Assembly: GCA_016838945.1 (NCBI GenBank)
Contig: JADLKP010000131.1
Span: forward strand, 1 to 6,528
Source: Methanobrevibacter sp.
GTDB taxonomy: Archaea > Methanobacteriota > Methanobacteria > Methanobacteriales > Methanobacteriaceae
Direction: 5' to 3'
Length of the DNA stretch: 6,528 nucleotides
Part shown: positions 5,696-6,528 of the stretch, one piece after another
How positions within the stretch are numbered: position 1 is the first letter of the stretch
Layout: every line of letters begins with the position of its first letter
The notes under the pieces: model-generated
Seen by the model: only the letters and a program-made list of their open reading frames with translations
Told to the model about the DNA's origin: nothing
Database searches by the model: none
Position numbers and translations under genes: made by a program

Positions 5696-6499
5696 ATGAA
5701 AAGGCAAAAGAAGATAGCTATTTATGGAAAAGGCGGTATCGGCAAAAGTACTACAGTGGCTAATATTGCAGCAGCTTATAGTGAAGATGATAAGAAGGTC
5801 ATGGTTATTGGATGTGATCCAAAGTCAGACACTACAAGGACATTATGCGGTAAAAGAATTCCTACAATTGTCAATACATTGAAAGACAATAAAAACCCAG
5901 AACTTGCTGATTTGGTTTTTGAAGGATTCAATCAAATAAAATGTGTTGAAAGCGGAGGTCCTGAACCTGGAGTGGGTTGTGCAGGACGTGGGGTTATCGT
6001 TGCCATGAAACGTTTAGAGAATTTGAATGCCTTTGACGAAGAGTTTGATGTAATCCTTTATGATGTTTTAGGTGATGTTGTCTGTGGAGGATTTTCTGTA
6101 CCTCTTAGAGAGGATTATGCTGATGAAGTATTTATTGTATCATCTGGAGAATACATGTCCTTATACGCTGCAAACAATATTTCCAAAGGAATCAAAAAGC
6201 TAAAAGGAAATCTTGGAGGAATCATTTGCAATTGCAAGGGCATTGAAAATGAAGAGAAAATAGTAAGTTCCTTTGCAAAGGAAATAAACACTCAGGTCAT
6301 TGGAGTTATTGGAAGAAGCAATTTGATTCAAAGAAGTGAATTGGATGCAAAAACAGTAGTTGAATATGCTCCGCAGTCAAATGAGGCAGAAGATTATAGA
6401 AAATTAGCAAGTGATATCTTCAACAATGATAATTTCTCAACTCCAGAGCCAATGGAAGATGAGGATTTTGAAAATTTCTTTAAGTCATTCTTAGACTAA
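5696..6499 (+). CDS. cfbC: NifH-family ATP-dependent reductase, probably CfbC
   Basis: CfbC is the homodimeric iron-sulfur ATPase that passes electrons to CfbD during reductive cyclisation of Ni-sirohydrochlorin a,c-diamide in coenzyme F430 synthesis. The 267-residue protein has every NifH-type element: P-loop GKGGIGKST (11-19), switch I GCDPKSD (39-45), cluster ligand Cys95 in GCAGRG, switch II DVLGDVVCGGF (123-133) with cluster ligand Cys130, and a late EYAPQSNEA block (223-231). It is read as CfbC rather than nitrogenase NifH because the 60-80 region is short (TLKDNKN...VFEGFNQI) as in CfbC, and no nifD, nifK or glnB-like genes are near. This is a judgement from remembered sequences, not an alignment. 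Its partner cfbD is not in the window, which is common because F430 genes are often scattered. Residues 248-267 form an acidic, Phe-rich tail. An alternative is a group IV NifH-like reductase that serves another enzyme, possibly the U32 protein encoded just upstream. Confidence 0.85.
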   Translation: MKRQKKIAIYGKGGIGKSTTVANIAAAYSEDDKKVMVIGCDPKSDTTRTLCGKRIPTIVNTLKDNKNPELADLVFEGFNQIKCVESGGPEPGVGCAGRGVIVAMKRLENLNAFDEEFDVILYDVLGDVVCGGFSVPLREDYADEVFIVSSGEYMSLYAANNISKGIKKLKGNLGGIICNCKGIENEEKIVSSFAKEINTQVIGVIGRSNLIQRSELDAKTVVEYAPQSNEAEDYRKLASDIFNNDNFSTPEPMEDEDFENFFKSFLD

Positions 6500-6528
6500 T
6501 GCTATTTTTTTATCTTTTTTTTTTTATT
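6500..6528 (+). terminator. Oligo-T terminator after the cfbC-like gene
   Basis: Directly after the stop the + strand has a 7-T run (6505-6511) and an 11-T run (6515-6525), the strongest such signal in the window and typical of archaeal transcript ends. It probably closes the U32-cfbC transcript. Confidence 0.7.

Noticed and set aside
5696..6499. Nitrogenase iron protein (NifH) for nitrogen fixation
   Set aside because: All NifH motifs are present, but there are no nifD, nifK, nifE, nifN or glnB-like genes nearby, and the shortened 60-80 region looks more like CfbC. Nitrogen fixation cannot be claimed from this window.

Overview
The window looks like part of the chromosome of a hydrogenotrophic methanogen of the order Methanobacteriales, most likely Methanobrevibacter or a close relative. 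This rests on three things: very AT-rich DNA with T-rich gene ends and TATA-like promoter elements, ribosome-binding sites of the GGAGGT/GGTGAT type, and a CfbC/NifH-type protein next to a U32-family protein and an iron-sulfur PurF. The taxon is an inference from these features and from remembered gene content; no search was run.

Layout: five genes, all on the + strand. (1) 99-1073, a UDP-glucose/UDP-GlcNAc 4-epimerase (galE). (2) 1117-2541, an unrecognised 474-residue acidic coiled-coil protein, 43 bases downstream and possibly co-transcribed. (3) An AT-rich intergenic region of 271 bases with a stem-loop, T-tracts, a duplicated TATA-like element and an inverted repeat. (4) 2813-4255, amidophosphoribosyltransferase (purF), which starts with TTG. 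(5) A second regulatory gap holding T-tracts, an imperfect tandem repeat of about 20 bases and a TATA-like box. (6) 4425-5684, a U32 'peptidase' family protein. (7) 5696-6499, a NifH-family ATPase best read as CfbC; only 11 bases separate it from the U32 gene. The window ends in a strong oligo-T terminator.

How the genes fit together: galE supplies UDP-galactose/UDP-GalNAc, probably for the cell wall (pseudomurein) and glycans. PurF commits PRPP to purine synthesis. CfbC is the ATP-dependent electron donor for the reductive cyclisation step of coenzyme F430 synthesis, the nickel cofactor of methane formation. U32 proteins are iron-sulfur enzymes, several of which hydroxylate RNA or quinones without oxygen. 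The tight U32-cfbC pair and the acidic coiled-coil protein are the least explained parts. I see no mobile element, CRISPR array, tRNA or rRNA.
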